Positions 23,748-34,280 of a DNA stretch of 64,000 bases are shown one piece after another. The notes under the pieces are model-generated. The model was given only the letters and a program-made list of their open reading frames with translations. It searched no databases and was not told the origin of the DNA. The stretch is from Otatea glauca. Taxonomy: Eukaryota > Streptophyta > Magnoliopsida > Poales > Poaceae. Numbering within the stretch: the stretch's first letter is position 1; each line of letters begins with the position of its first letter. The stretch is from positions 66,935,524-66,999,523 of the forward strand of contig CM070722.1 of NCBI GenBank assembly GCA_036346275.1, in the 5' to 3' direction. The translations under genes were made by a program, and so were the position numbers.

Positions 23748-26700
23748 CGGTCGATACCTCCGCTCCCTCGGATCAGCGAGAGGCAGCGCGCGCGGGAATC
23801 GGGTTAATACCCGAGGAATGGAGTGGCATTAAGGGAATGGAATGGAATGGAATTGGATGATATGGTTGGGAATGAGAGGAGGATGGGATAGGGGAGGGGG
23901 AGGGGAAGGGTTTGGTATCTTCTTTGCTCTCTCACGCAGCTTCCTTTTTGGAGTTTGCATGCTCAAGGTACTTCATGCTTGCTTAGCTTTGCTTTAGAAC
24001 TCAACTATAGCATTATTAAATCTTCACAGACTATCATCAGACATCAGATCTGGGCCCTTTCTGTTGGCTTCGATTCGAGATGAGAGGAAATTAAGTTTCC
24101 ATGGCTTGGGTTATATCATTTGGTTCAACCGGACCAGATTGGATTTGCAATAGCGTTGATTAATTAATTTTGCATACGAGTTCTTCGTTGCATGACCACT
24201 CAATGCAAGCCGGCCCAAACACTGTAAGTTCAAAAATGCTCGCATCTGCTTTATACTGCTTGCTCCTCTTCTTCAATGCATGGCAGAGCTCGTTCCAATT
24301 CTTTTTAAAAAAAACTCACTTCTGCTTTGTTATGTGATTTTTTTTTTTGCTTATAATCCAATTTTGTTGCATTATTCGCCTCAACCAAATTTAAGTAACC
24401 CACTCATCCCATATAATCCCATTAGTCATTACTGTAGAGGTGGGAGTTGGGCCGTGACGTGCCGTGTCGACTTGACTCGTCTCTGGCGAGGCATAGACAC
24501 GACCTAGGGCATACCGTGTCATCGTCGTGCTGTGCCGGTTTAGGCTTTGTCCTATCGGATGTTTAAAGTCGTGGACGTCGTCGCTATCGGTCCATCTCCG
24601 TGGACAACACCAAGGATAAGGAGCGAGCGTTGGTCGTCGGATCCGGTACACACAATTATTTGGGTAAAAAAACTAAATTTTATTTATTCATTGGTACATA
24701 TACAAAGTTATTGTCTCGTTAGAAACCTTACGCCCGAGAGTAGGGTTATCCTGAGCCACGTGAGACAAGCGGGAAGATAACTGTGCATGACGTCACGTGT
24801 GCGCTCAGCGAGTGGCACGGCGGAGCGTCGGCTTGGTGCACACGCTCGTTGTTGGTGAGCATATACTTTCCTATCTCCATTCTTCACCTTTTAGCATCTC
24901 TGTTGTCTCCCCTTTCTCTGCATGCGAGGACCGCACCGATGTTGGCCGTAGGGCGAGCCATAGCATACCACAGTGTCACGGCAGGGCCCAGCCGCGTACC
25001 ATACTTGCTTCAAGCCTATTGGGCTTGCTTCATGCCGTGCCGGCCCAAGCATGTCCCATGTAGACGTGTGGTGCCTCCCATCATACTCAACCGTGAGGTT
25101 CGGCACGATCCTGTCATTCGTGCTGTACCGGCTCAACCCGTACATATGTGTGCCGAGCCTACCATACCGCTTGAGATATCTGAAGTGCTCAATTCACACT
25201 CATGCCGTAGGGAGGGGGACAGGGACTGCGGCTACTTAACCGCTACAGGTAGATACAACCCGTGAACAATCCTAATATGATCCCAAAACACATCAGACCA
25301 AAAATCCAATCTGTTATCGGCATCGGCTCGCGATCATCCCTGTGTGTACACATCGGAAGCGCTAATATGAGATTGCGTGCATATTAGTTATTTGATGCAC
25401 CGGCCGTAACTCCGATACCGATAAACGAATAATAAGCGCGTCCAAACTAGCTCACCTATACTAGTGTGTTGATTAAGCCAATTAGTCGCGTGGTCAAATC
25501 AACTAGTAAATATGTTTTCGTGTTTATACTAGAATCTTTTTTCTTTGATTTAACTATAATTTTTTATTTACAGCTTTGATTCAGAGAATGGTTTTCACCA
25601 CAACCGTGGGCTGATCACGTCTCGGCCTGAACAGCCGCTCCAGGTCCTCCTCTTGTACCGCGGGGATGGTAACCGCATGAGGATAAGCATGTGGTGGAGA
25701 GTTCTCCTTCTTTTGAGCGGCCTCCGCGCCTTCTTATCCGTGTTCTTGGACCTTGGGGCACCCGCTGCAAGCGTAGGAGGGTTCGGTTGCGGCGGGTCGG
25801 TCGGGTTGTTGGTGTGGTGCGGTGGCGGCGTGGCCTAGGGTCTTGACGGGTGTGGTGGTGACGATGGGGAGGGACTTGAGCTTGCGGAAGCAGGGCTCGA
25901 TGCTGGACGGGATGGCGAAGTCATGGGCGAGGTGGGCGGTGTTGAGCTTGGCGATCTGCTTGAGCACGACCAGATCGGCCACCTCAATGAGGATGGCGTC
26001 AACGGGTGACAACTTGCAGTCGTGTCCCTTGAAGTAGGCCATGCCAAAGTATGGGGATCACTGGAAAGGGGGGAAGTGAGAGAGCTGCTTTCTAATAGTG
26101 AAATGCGGCGGTCTCGCTTGTTTACTGTTAAGCGTGGTCACTGATTGCTGGTGGTGGTCCCACCGCCTCGGATGCCTGCGCTTTTGATCGTTGGGCGCCT
26201 CCCTCTCCGCTCTTTAGTGGTGTGGCGACTACTCCATCTAACGACCGTGAGAATTGGTCGGCCGATTTGGTTGCCTCACCACCACGGGCTTTGATGGCAG
26301 ATTCTAAAGTCATCCTTTTTCTAGCCCTCTCTCCTTTTCTTTTCTTTTTCAAATTCAGTTCTCTCGTAAACGCATTTACAAAGTTGGCTTTGTTCCCAAC
26401 CATGGAAGAGTCAGACGATGACAGATGTCACTACCGCGGAAGGAGCCTCCTGCACTCTCCGACCACGGTAGCCTGGCTGCCGCGCTCCTCTACCACGTCA
26501 TCGGCCCTCCTCCCGCTCTGAACGGTCGCAGAAGTTGCTGGTCCTGCGCTAGCTGGCCTACTCCCACAGCTCGTCGGCTGCCGAGCTCTTTGAGCGTGGG
26601 AGCACCTTCTGCAATGAGAAAAGAGGATCAAATCTATAAATAATTTTATAAAAGTGCTAGATTTGTAAAAAAAAAAAGAGAGAGATAGGATAGAAAATGG

Positions 26701-27263
26701 ATGATTCGGCGGATTCCCTGCTGATATCGGCGCGGGCAGCCTCGAGGGAGATACGCGTACATCGATCATCCATTGTGAAAGACTGCTGTCGAGATTTGCC
26801 CATGAGGCCAGGATGGAACGCTCCTACGGCCTTATGGGCTGGAGCACCAATCCATGTATGTGGGCTCGGCTGGGCTGGTCTGATATTTTTCTTGTGGTAG
26901 TGTGATCTTGCCATCAACAAACACATGCTATAAAACGAAACCGTGCAGATTTTTTGAACAACCAATACCATATTCTGTAAAGTGCTTCGATGTACTGTCT
27001 GGTCCTTTATAGTTCAACTTTACTTGGAACTTTGGTGGTTGGACAGATGTAGTATCGCCTTGTACGACCAAGGCAGTTTCAAATTGTCTACCAGCAAGCA
27101 ACCACTCGACCGGGCTGGACTGGACTCCGGTGGGAACTGTTTTTTGTGGCGTTCATGTGCCAGGTGCTGGTCTAAATGCTCATGCTAACTACCGTCATTA
27201 ATTCATTCTCGTACTACTCTACTGTAGAAGCTTCCATCGGTGGCCGCAGCAATTTACTACTGC
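23748..27263. other. Long spacer with degenerate repeats, no clear gene
   Basis: 23748-23930 is the NHL gene promoter side and includes GGAATGGAATGGAATGG short repeats. 24431-24600 and 24950-25170 are two stretches rich in CCGTGCCG/GGCACGG words, partly in opposite orientation, which look like remains of one dispersed repeat family. 25560-26800 has several GC-rich frames without recognisable domains, and one is listed separately. 26800-27260 is AT-rich with nothing recognised. Confidence 0.45.
25734..26042 (-). CDS. Unrecognised 102-residue frame, possible gene fragment
   Basis: ATG at 26042 opens a frame that begins MAYFKGHDCKLSPVDAIL and is fairly ordinary in composition for its first 70 residues (alternating hydrophobic and charged, with DLVVLKQIAKLN). 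It then becomes Pro/Thr/Ala-rich and stops. I do not recognise the family. No transmembrane or signal segment and no intron partner were found. It could be a captured exon piece, a decayed gene or a chance frame. Confidence 0.25.
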   Translation of the reverse strand: MAYFKGHDCKLSPVDAILIEVADLVVLKQIAKLNTAHLAHDFAIPSSIEPCFRKLKSLPIVTTTPVKTLGHAATAPHQQPDRPAATEPSYACSGCPKVQEHG

Positions 27264-27349
27264 TCTTTCGGTCACAAAAGAATGTTAATACATATATTGA
27301 TACGGTCTTTAAAACACAACATTAGCTACTAATTTTTATTGTAATGTTT

Positions 27350-28398
27350 TCTCTATTTCTAAATACACGTCACTTAGCTTTCGAATTTTGTTTATAAATA
27401 CATGTCATTCTACAATTTCGCAACAACTTTTAATTTTTTTTTTCGTTTGCATACCCCTACTATTCATTATTCCCAAGGCTATTTACTACTATAGATTAGA
27501 GTAATACATACCATCTGTCGACGATCGGAACCGCCGATCGCAGAGGGGGGATGGGGAAGATCGTGTGAGGGCGAGGCCCGAAGTCGTGCTCGTTCGGGAA
27601 TGACGCGCGTCGCAGGGTGTACGTCGGGGAAGAAGCAATGAACACAAGGTTTATACTGATTCGAGCCCTCGGGTTCGGGTAATAGCTCTACTCTAGTCTT
27701 GCCCTGAGGCGAAAGATATATATGAAGTTCCGCGGGAGAATACAAGCGGAGCCCAAACTCGGAGCCGCTCGGAGGCGAAGCTGCGAGGGGAGTTCGGGTA
27801 TCTTTTCGGAGTCTAAGTATTCTGGCTGGAGGCGTTCGTTTTCTTTTCGGGGGCCTGAGGTCGGAGTGATCCACCGCCTTTTATAGCCCTCTGGGAGCTT
27901 CGCCACCTAGTCCTGAGGCTGATGTCAGGTGACCGTGGTGAGTCGACGGGAGTTGCCGAGGGGCAACGGTAGTCGACGGGAGTTGACGGGAGTTGCTTGA
28001 CCCTAGTTCCCGCGCAAGGGCAGGTTTGGCGCTAATTACCGCGCAGGGGGGAGATTCTACATGAGAAAGACAAATTATTACAAATGCCGTTTACCCCGAG
28101 AGGGGTAGAGGTCGTGGCGCCAAGCTTGAACCGGGTCCTTATCCTTGCGCTTGAGCCCGAGCTCACTGGACCTGAGCCCAGGCTTGGGGAGTGCACCCTC
28201 TAGGTCGGAGACAAGCCCCCCGAGCTCATAGGAAGCGGCCACGAGACCCGGGGATGCTTACACATGGCGAGGCTACCGATCCCTGACACCATCTAAGAGC
28301 AGTAAGTGAGTTAATAAATGATGATGATTTGGTTATTTCCACATATACATTAGTTGAAGTGTAAAATCCTAAAACGTCATTTATTCAATAACGGAAGA
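27350..28398. mobile_element. Second MITE nested in the first
   Basis: The left end CTCTATTTCTAAATACACGTC and the right end ACGTCATTTATTCAATAACGG are inverted relatives of each other. The element (about 270 bp without its insert) is itself split by the solo LTR at 27516-28288. Exact ends and its TA duplication are uncertain. Confidence 0.5.
27516..28288 (-). mobile_element. Solo LTR with 5-bp target duplication
   Basis: 773 bp, beginning TGTCGACG and ending CCCTGACA on the plus strand, flanked by perfect CCATC duplications (27511-27515 and 28289-28293). A TATA box (CTATAAAAGG) lies on the minus strand near 27877-27885, so the LTR is oriented minus. No internal region is present, so it arose by recombination between two LTRs. 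It resembles the solo LTR at 59562-60453 (shared TATACTGnTTCG and CTACTCnAG blocks). Confidence 0.9.
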
Positions 28399-29030
28399 AA
28401 TTGACTTTTAGAATCTAATAAAATTATACTTTTATGAAAGTTTCTTGCGAGATAAATCTATGCATACAATTTTCATGTGTTTAATGTAAATATTATAAAA
28501 ATGATATGGCTAGCCGAAGTTTTAGACTGACGTATAAAAACAACATTTTTGTTACAAGAGGGAGCTCTAATTAGGCAGGCATGCACGTCAGTACATCGCT
28601 GCTTTATTAATCACCTCTTATCTACATGGTGGAGTATGGGAGTAGGATATTCGCAATACAGAATTACAAACAAAAGGAAGGCAACAAAAAGAAAAGAAAA
28701 GGATGGAGAGAGACGGGAACGAGCGCGGACCATCGGATTGGACCACCCTGCCCTGCAACGCGCCGAGCTGCTGCAACCAGTAGTAACCGCGACTTCAGCT
28801 GCTGCTCGCTCATCATCAACCTTCCGATCCAACACAAACAACGCCAACCTCGAAGTCCTCCTCCTCCACCTCGCGTTCCTCTCCTTCCACTTCCAATCCC
28901 ACCCTTCTCCGTGTTCCCGTCATCCTTTGAATTCTCTGCAACATCTTATTACAAGTCAAACCCTGAAGTTTATTCTTGCTGCTGCTGTTCCTTCCGGCCG
29001 GAGGAGGAGGTAGGCGGTGGGCCGCCGGCG

Positions 29031-31824
29031 ATGGACCAGGAAGCCGGAGGGGGAGGGGGGCAGCGGCAGGCGGTCAACCCGGACTGCCCCAACGCCGCCA
29101 ACCCCTTCCACCGCTGCGCCGAATACTGCCCTGTCCCGGTACCTAGCGCCGCGGTCAAGCCTCCGCCGCCGCCGGGCCGCGCGGCCCAGAACGGGAGCGC
29201 GCACAGCGACGGCGAGCTGCAGCCCAGGCCGCGCCGCCGCGACAGGGGGAGCGGCTCCGGGGGGCTGCCCCTCTACGTCTTCCGTGAGCTTCTCCCTCTA
29301 TCCCTATTCCCTTTCCTTCTCTTTCCCCAACTCTTTATACTTAGTAGTAGTAACAACAAGTGGTAGTACATGGTGGTGACTGGTGAGAAGAGATTTACAA
29401 AGGAAAATAAAAATTCGATTTTTATGCATGCGGCAGTGCGGGAAGGCTCGGACGGGGACGGCAAGAAGGTGGACCCCCGCTGCCCCAACGCGCCCAATCC
29501 CTTCCACGTCTGCACCGACCACTGCCTTGCCAAGATGGCCGAGGCCACCCGCTCGTCGGAGGGCGGCAAGTCCCCCATATCCCTCTTCTCCCGCCACTCC
29601 CGCCGCTCCACGTCGTCCTCCGAAGGTTGTTGCTTGCTTCATCACTTGCTACCGATAAACTTTCTGCCTGGCATCTTGGGCGGTTGGGATTATTGGTGTA
29701 TGTGTTTGCGGTAATAATTGACGTGTTCCCTTGGTTGGTTGTGGCAGATGACAGCGTCAAGTCGGGGGGCAGCAAGAAGGCGGATCCAAGGTGCCCGAAT
29801 GCTGCCAATCCGTTCCACGAATGCGCGGAGTATTGTACTGCCAAGATGAGGGAGGTGGAGCAGCAGAAGGGGACCGATAAAATGTCCCCGCGCAAGAAAG
29901 GTAGCATAAACTAGTGGGCTTCCTCTATTGACATGGATTGCATGTCTTAATTAGTTGCATTGCAATGTTGTGCTGAATTATCATATTGACTGATGCTGGT
30001 GGCAACTGTCAATTATTAGGAATTTTATTTTGTGTGATTCCATCAGTTATAGAGGATGCATTTGCATGCATTCTACCTAAAGATGCTTTTTTTCTTGAGA
30101 AAATACCTGAAGATGTGCAGCTGAGGGTTCTTTTTGTGCTTTCAATTGGCATTGTCTTAACTGATGTTGGTTACCGTTACAGGGGGAAAGGAAATTGCAG
30201 CGATGCCAAATTGGAAGGTGGATCCGAGGTGCCCAAACGCGTCCAACCCATTCCATATATGCGCCCAGTACTGCTTTGATCATTTGAATGAAACGGCGCA
30301 GAAAAATGCAAGCAAGCCAGGTGTGGTCCTTTAGTTACCCTCAAAATGCTAACGGTATACATGGATACGAAGCATTGATGTAAGGTCCATTGGCAGTCAT
30401 ATTTATGCTTTGCTATTTCTCTGTTTGTTAAAAGACTCAAGGAAAGGCAAGGCTGTTTTGAAAGCGGAGCAGACAGGGGAAATCAATCCTGATTGCGTCA
30501 ACGCATCCAACCCCTACCACAAGTGTGGGGAATATTGTAAGAGAAAGGGTGACAGGTAGTAAGGTAATTTACATTCAATCTCTTCTATTGCGAAAAGAGT
30601 CATTGATCATTCGTGTCAATTGAAGCTATCTTAACAAAGCAAATTCTTCAGTTGGATGTGCATATCTATGGACCAAACATATTTCACTTAGCATGGACAG
30701 CATTTTATGAAGCGAAATTCCTTTTGACCGAGTCCATCTTTCATTTAAGAACAACTTGTCATCTGTCAGTCAACTGCTAAATTAATGTTCCACATATGTT
30801 AACTCAAGCAATGCACTTATGACCTAGCCATAGGCAAATCAGCTTTCATGCTCCCCAAAAGACCATGATGTATCTAAAACTCCTTATTTGCAATTTTCTT
30901 TTAGGAGTTGAATAGAAATGCGTTCTTAATGTGTTCTATGGTTTTGTTTGCCATATGCATTCATCTAGTCCTAGTTAAGTAATGGTTCAGATGATGTCAT
31001 CTATAAGAAATGCTTAAGATATACCCCTATTCATGCTTAATACATAAAAGAACTTGTTTGTTGGATTGCATGTCTTTCAGATTTCCTTGTCAAATACTTG
31101 AACTCTGAGAAACTGTGTTATTGCGTAGAAGGCCTATGACCCCAGATCATAATTGAGGCTTACCAATGGCCACTGCTGTCTACTGCATTATCCCATATGG
31201 TCAACTAGTAGAGCATTATCCCCTATGGTCAACTAGTAGATATGTGTTTCCTAACAACAAGAATATCTCAGAGGGCAGTCTATTGCACAATTCTTTGTGT
31301 TGAATAAATTTTAAAGTTTTTACAACAGTTAAAAACAGCTTAGCATACGTTTGGTTTTGTTTGGGTGATTGCCATGTTTGGTTATCTGGGCCTCCCCCCC
31401 CCTCTTTTGACCACACACTAGGGCATTTTTCTTTTGTTTTTGTTCGAATCATGTTATGTCCCCCACATCAAAAGTGGCGTACCAGTAAAGCTTAGTTACT
31501 GAATGCATTTCCATCTACAACCACTTTTATATGATTTTTCTTTGGTCAGGCTATGAACTTTCTTATGAGATTACTTAGGCATCCAGTCGATCTTTTTGTG
31601 TGTGTGTGTGTGTGTGTGAAAACCCAGTCAGTCAATCTTATGTAGTAGTTGGGTACAAAAACATCTGGCAACAATGAACATAATTAGCACATGCCTTCCT
31701 TTATTCATTTGCTTCTTCAATCATACAAGTGAGCTATGTTTCTTTGCTGACATTATCTCCTTTTGTGCTGCTAGGCTGGCAAGATATCGTTTCATCTCCA
31801 GATGACGATGATGGAGAAAAATAA
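29031..31824 (+). CDS. Five-repeat C-x7-H-x-C-x3-C protein, multi-exon
   Basis: Not a family I can name. Exons by eye: 29031-29283, 29437-29625, 29748-29900, 30183-30320, 30435-30548 and 31775-31824, giving 298 residues. If the last donor is ignored, the frame stops at 30559 with 285 residues. Each of the first five exons has one motif of the form D-x-x-C-x-N-A-x-N-P-[FY]-H-x-C-x-x-[YH]-C, with Cys at residues 19/29/33, 100/110/114, 163/173/177, 215/225/229 and 265/275/279. The spacing is identical in all five, and with the invariant His it could bind zinc. All introns are phase 1. Linkers are Lys, Ser and Gly-rich. The short last exon adds an acidic tail (SPDDDDGEK). No signal peptide or transmembrane segment, so probably nuclear or cytosolic. 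The SYF2-like pseudogene at 38.6 kb has the same motif. Confidence 0.82.
31597..31618. repeat. (TG)11 microsatellite
   Basis: Uninterrupted TG run inside the long last intron of the five-repeat gene. Confidence 0.9.
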
Positions 31825-33249
31825 GTAATTCCCTCGACAATAGCCTTTTAAGTTGCAGTAGAAGCTGTGTTTCGGTCGACCCATTTTGTAGTGTGGCTGC
31901 AACATGTCAATCTTTGCAGTGTTATCATATATACTTCTATATATATACATATTCGTATATTCGTGTTGTCATTCATACCCTATAAGAGTCTCACATATAT
32001 AGGCCTGTGTAATCTCTTGCCTGAAGGTTGTAAAAATAGAAGCGTCCAATTCTTTTGTAAGATATCGCCAGCTTATTATTTGGCACCTACCAAGCCAGTT
32101 TTTTTTTTCCATCAGTGTCTTCCTTTATGTTTGTTAGAAGAGAAAGGAGGCGGATCGATGTTTGTTAGCAAGTCGTGCTTGTAAACCAAGATTTGTGGCC
32201 ATTTATTTTTCCCTTTTATTTTCTATCATCGATGAACAAGGAACGGCTCATTAAGAGATCAGCTCTTTGACAAGTATGGGCTTCGGTTTCTGGTTGGAAA
32301 GCTTTGGTCATGGCATTACGGCGATGTTTTTTTTAAAAAAAAATTCTAGAATCTGTAGCATGATGGAGATATGGTCAGCATCAAGCAGTCAGGACAGGAG
32401 AAAAACTGGAAAGTACAAGTCCTACTACTGGCAGATGAGAAACTACGGGAGCTTGGAATTCCGAGACATTTCGTTGATCGCTTGGTTGGAGCCGTCCGAT
32501 TCAGGGCTCCCATTTCTTTTGACCTAAAAAGGAATTTTGATTTACGCATAGCTGATGTGGGGGCAAAAACAACAAAACGGGTGCTTCCAGACTTGCGATA
32601 GCGTCCTTCTTTTTTTTTGTTCGAACGGTGCTTCCACTTATTTTCACTCAATAAAGGTTGAATAAATCTTGAAACAAGCTGATCGTTCGAAGTGATGTAA
32701 TTTTTTAAAAAAATGTATAGAAGCAACTCTTTTTTTATTTATGGTTTGCACGTTAGGCAACATGAGGACGAAAAAGAAGTCGCTCCGGGCATGCTCGATT
32801 CTGCTCTGGTTGGTAACGGAGTGAGTTTGACTTCAGCACATGCTCTCTAAAAGTGAAAAGCGTAAATTCAAATGTCATCGTCGGTCTAAGTCTAACCTAT
32901 AATCGCATGTTCTAATTGACTATAAATTCTTAATTGATAAGCCAAAAAAAGCCTCCCCGTTTATTTGGCGGGTCTATAAGTAATTATGGCAGCAATCCGT
33001 ATACAAGCCTTGAGATATACAAATTTATAAGTAGTTATAGCTTATTTAGTTTACGAGATTAGCCGGATATAAAAAAGATCTTCACTACCATCAACGGCAC
33101 CTAGAACTCCAAGAATACAACTCTAAGCTTCAGAGCCTAAGTGTCTTGTATAAATATAAATACTCCGTGGACATCAAATCGTGCGGTGTGAGGAATTTTC
33201 TCCAACAAATAGGTCATCCGACACTACTTCGGGAAATAGATCATATGTA
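31825..33249. other. 3' UTR and spacer
   Basis: The first few hundred bases are the probable 3' UTR of the five-repeat gene. Beyond that the stretch is AT-rich, apart from the small frame at 32371-32601. Nothing else recognised. Confidence 0.45.
32371..32601 (+). CDS. Unrecognised 76-residue frame
   Basis: ATG at 32371 opens a frame of mixed, protein-like composition (KLRELGIPRHFVDRLVGAVR, then FDLKRNFDLRIADVGAK). No family is recognised and no exon partner is evident. It may be a decayed coding piece or chance. Confidence 0.2.
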   Translation: MVSIKQSGQEKNWKVQVLLLADEKLRELGIPRHFVDRLVGAVRFRAPISFDLKRNFDLRIADVGAKTTKRVLPDLR

Positions 33250-33319
33250 ATTATTATTTTTTAAATGTTATACAACTAGACCTGCCGACTAAATGAATCA
33301 ACGACAAAATCGTTAGCTA

Positions 33320-33505
33320 AATAAAACTCCGTCGTCAATTCATTTGTCGAGAGACTTCTATGGTCAAATGAATTGGCGACAGGCTAATGGGAAGCTTCTG
33401 TTGCCAAATGAATTGTTGACAGGGCTTTTATTGCCAATTCATATGGCGGCAAATAATCTGCCACCAATTCATTTGACGATAGGAGTAATTGGCGACAAAG
33501 GTATA
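33320..33505. repeat. Cluster of CAATTCATTTG/CAAATGAATTG motifs
   Basis: At least six copies of a roughly 20-bp motif built on CCAATTCATTTGnCGACA occur in both orientations within about 180 bases. Examples are GTCAATTCATTTGTCGA, CAAATGAATTGGCGACAGG, CAAATGAATTGTTGACAGG and CCAATTCATTTGACGATAG. Arrays of short motifs in both orientations are typical of sub-terminal regions of CACTA and some other DNA transposons. No terminus was identified. Confidence 0.55.
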
Positions 33506-34280
33506 AAATTCTTTTTCAAAGTATTTTTTCTGTAATTTTATTTTTAAAATGTATTATTTGAAGAAAAAAAATCCGTCGAGCAGCAGGGTTAGCAAATTTC
33601 GCACGGGATTTTATATAGGTTTGAAGTTTTTTAGTGCTTGCCGTCAAGCTTATGTGGCGAACACCGCTATTGAGTCGCATGCACCAGCCACTCAGGTCTA
33701 GGACGTGGAATAGAAGTGGGCTACAATTATTATTTTTTAATTGCGCAACCGAGTCTTGAAATCGAGACCTCTTGACTTTGATACTATATTGAGTCAGATA
33801 TGCCCGGCCAGTCGGGCCGTGCAGGAGGAGGCGGCGGGCGGCGATCGGCCCCACTTCCGAGGCCCCACCCTAGTGCATCTGAGGATCCACCCCAATCCAC
33901 CATAGGCGAGCCGCGAGCAAGGCAAGACGAAGCGACGCAACGATAGGGCACGCGAATACGCGATCATCAAGCGTCGCGGCGGCGCCGCAACAGAGGCCAG
34001 ATTCGCCGGCGGTGGACGGTGGTTCAGCAGTCAGCACTACTGCACTAGTACGGCAGTCGGCAGGTGCTAAACTAATATTCCTCATTGTTTATTTCTTAAT
34101 TTCTTAAATCTTAATCTATGATACTATGAACGGTAGACCAATACTAGCACTAGCAGAGTTCGACAATTGACATAGAACTTATATATACATTCTTTTTAAT
34201 TGCTGTAGCAAGTAATTATGCTTAACAAATTACGTGAATTAATTTATTTTATTGATTCCTTGTAGATTGGTGTTGACGTC

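Larger units (their letters stand above)
27264..28563. mobile_element. Stowaway-like MITE split by later insertions
   Basis: The left part (27264-27349: TCGGTCACAAAAGAATG, then ACGGTCTTTAAAACACAAC) and the right part (28399-28563: GAATCTAATAAAATTATAC, ending AAAACAACATTTTTGTTACA and GAGGGAG) together reproduce the body of the MITE seen near 890-1080. The reverse complement of the right end matches its CTCCCTC..GTTGTTTT start. The middle is occupied by another MITE and a solo LTR. Confidence 0.6.

Noticed and set aside
22868..23807. Large frames overlapping the NHL gene
   Set aside because: Alternative-frame shadows with Arg/Gly/His-rich translations. The 210-residue frame alone has the transmembrane and LEA_2 pattern.
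31195..31250. Short duplicated word TATGGTCAACTAGTAGA in the last intron of the five-repeat gene
   Set aside because: A single 28-bp tandem duplication with no further structure.
33700..33800. Minus-strand sequence resembling a primer-binding site (AGTATCAAAGTCAAGAGGTC)
   Set aside because: No LTR boundary could be found next to it, so it is at most a relic.
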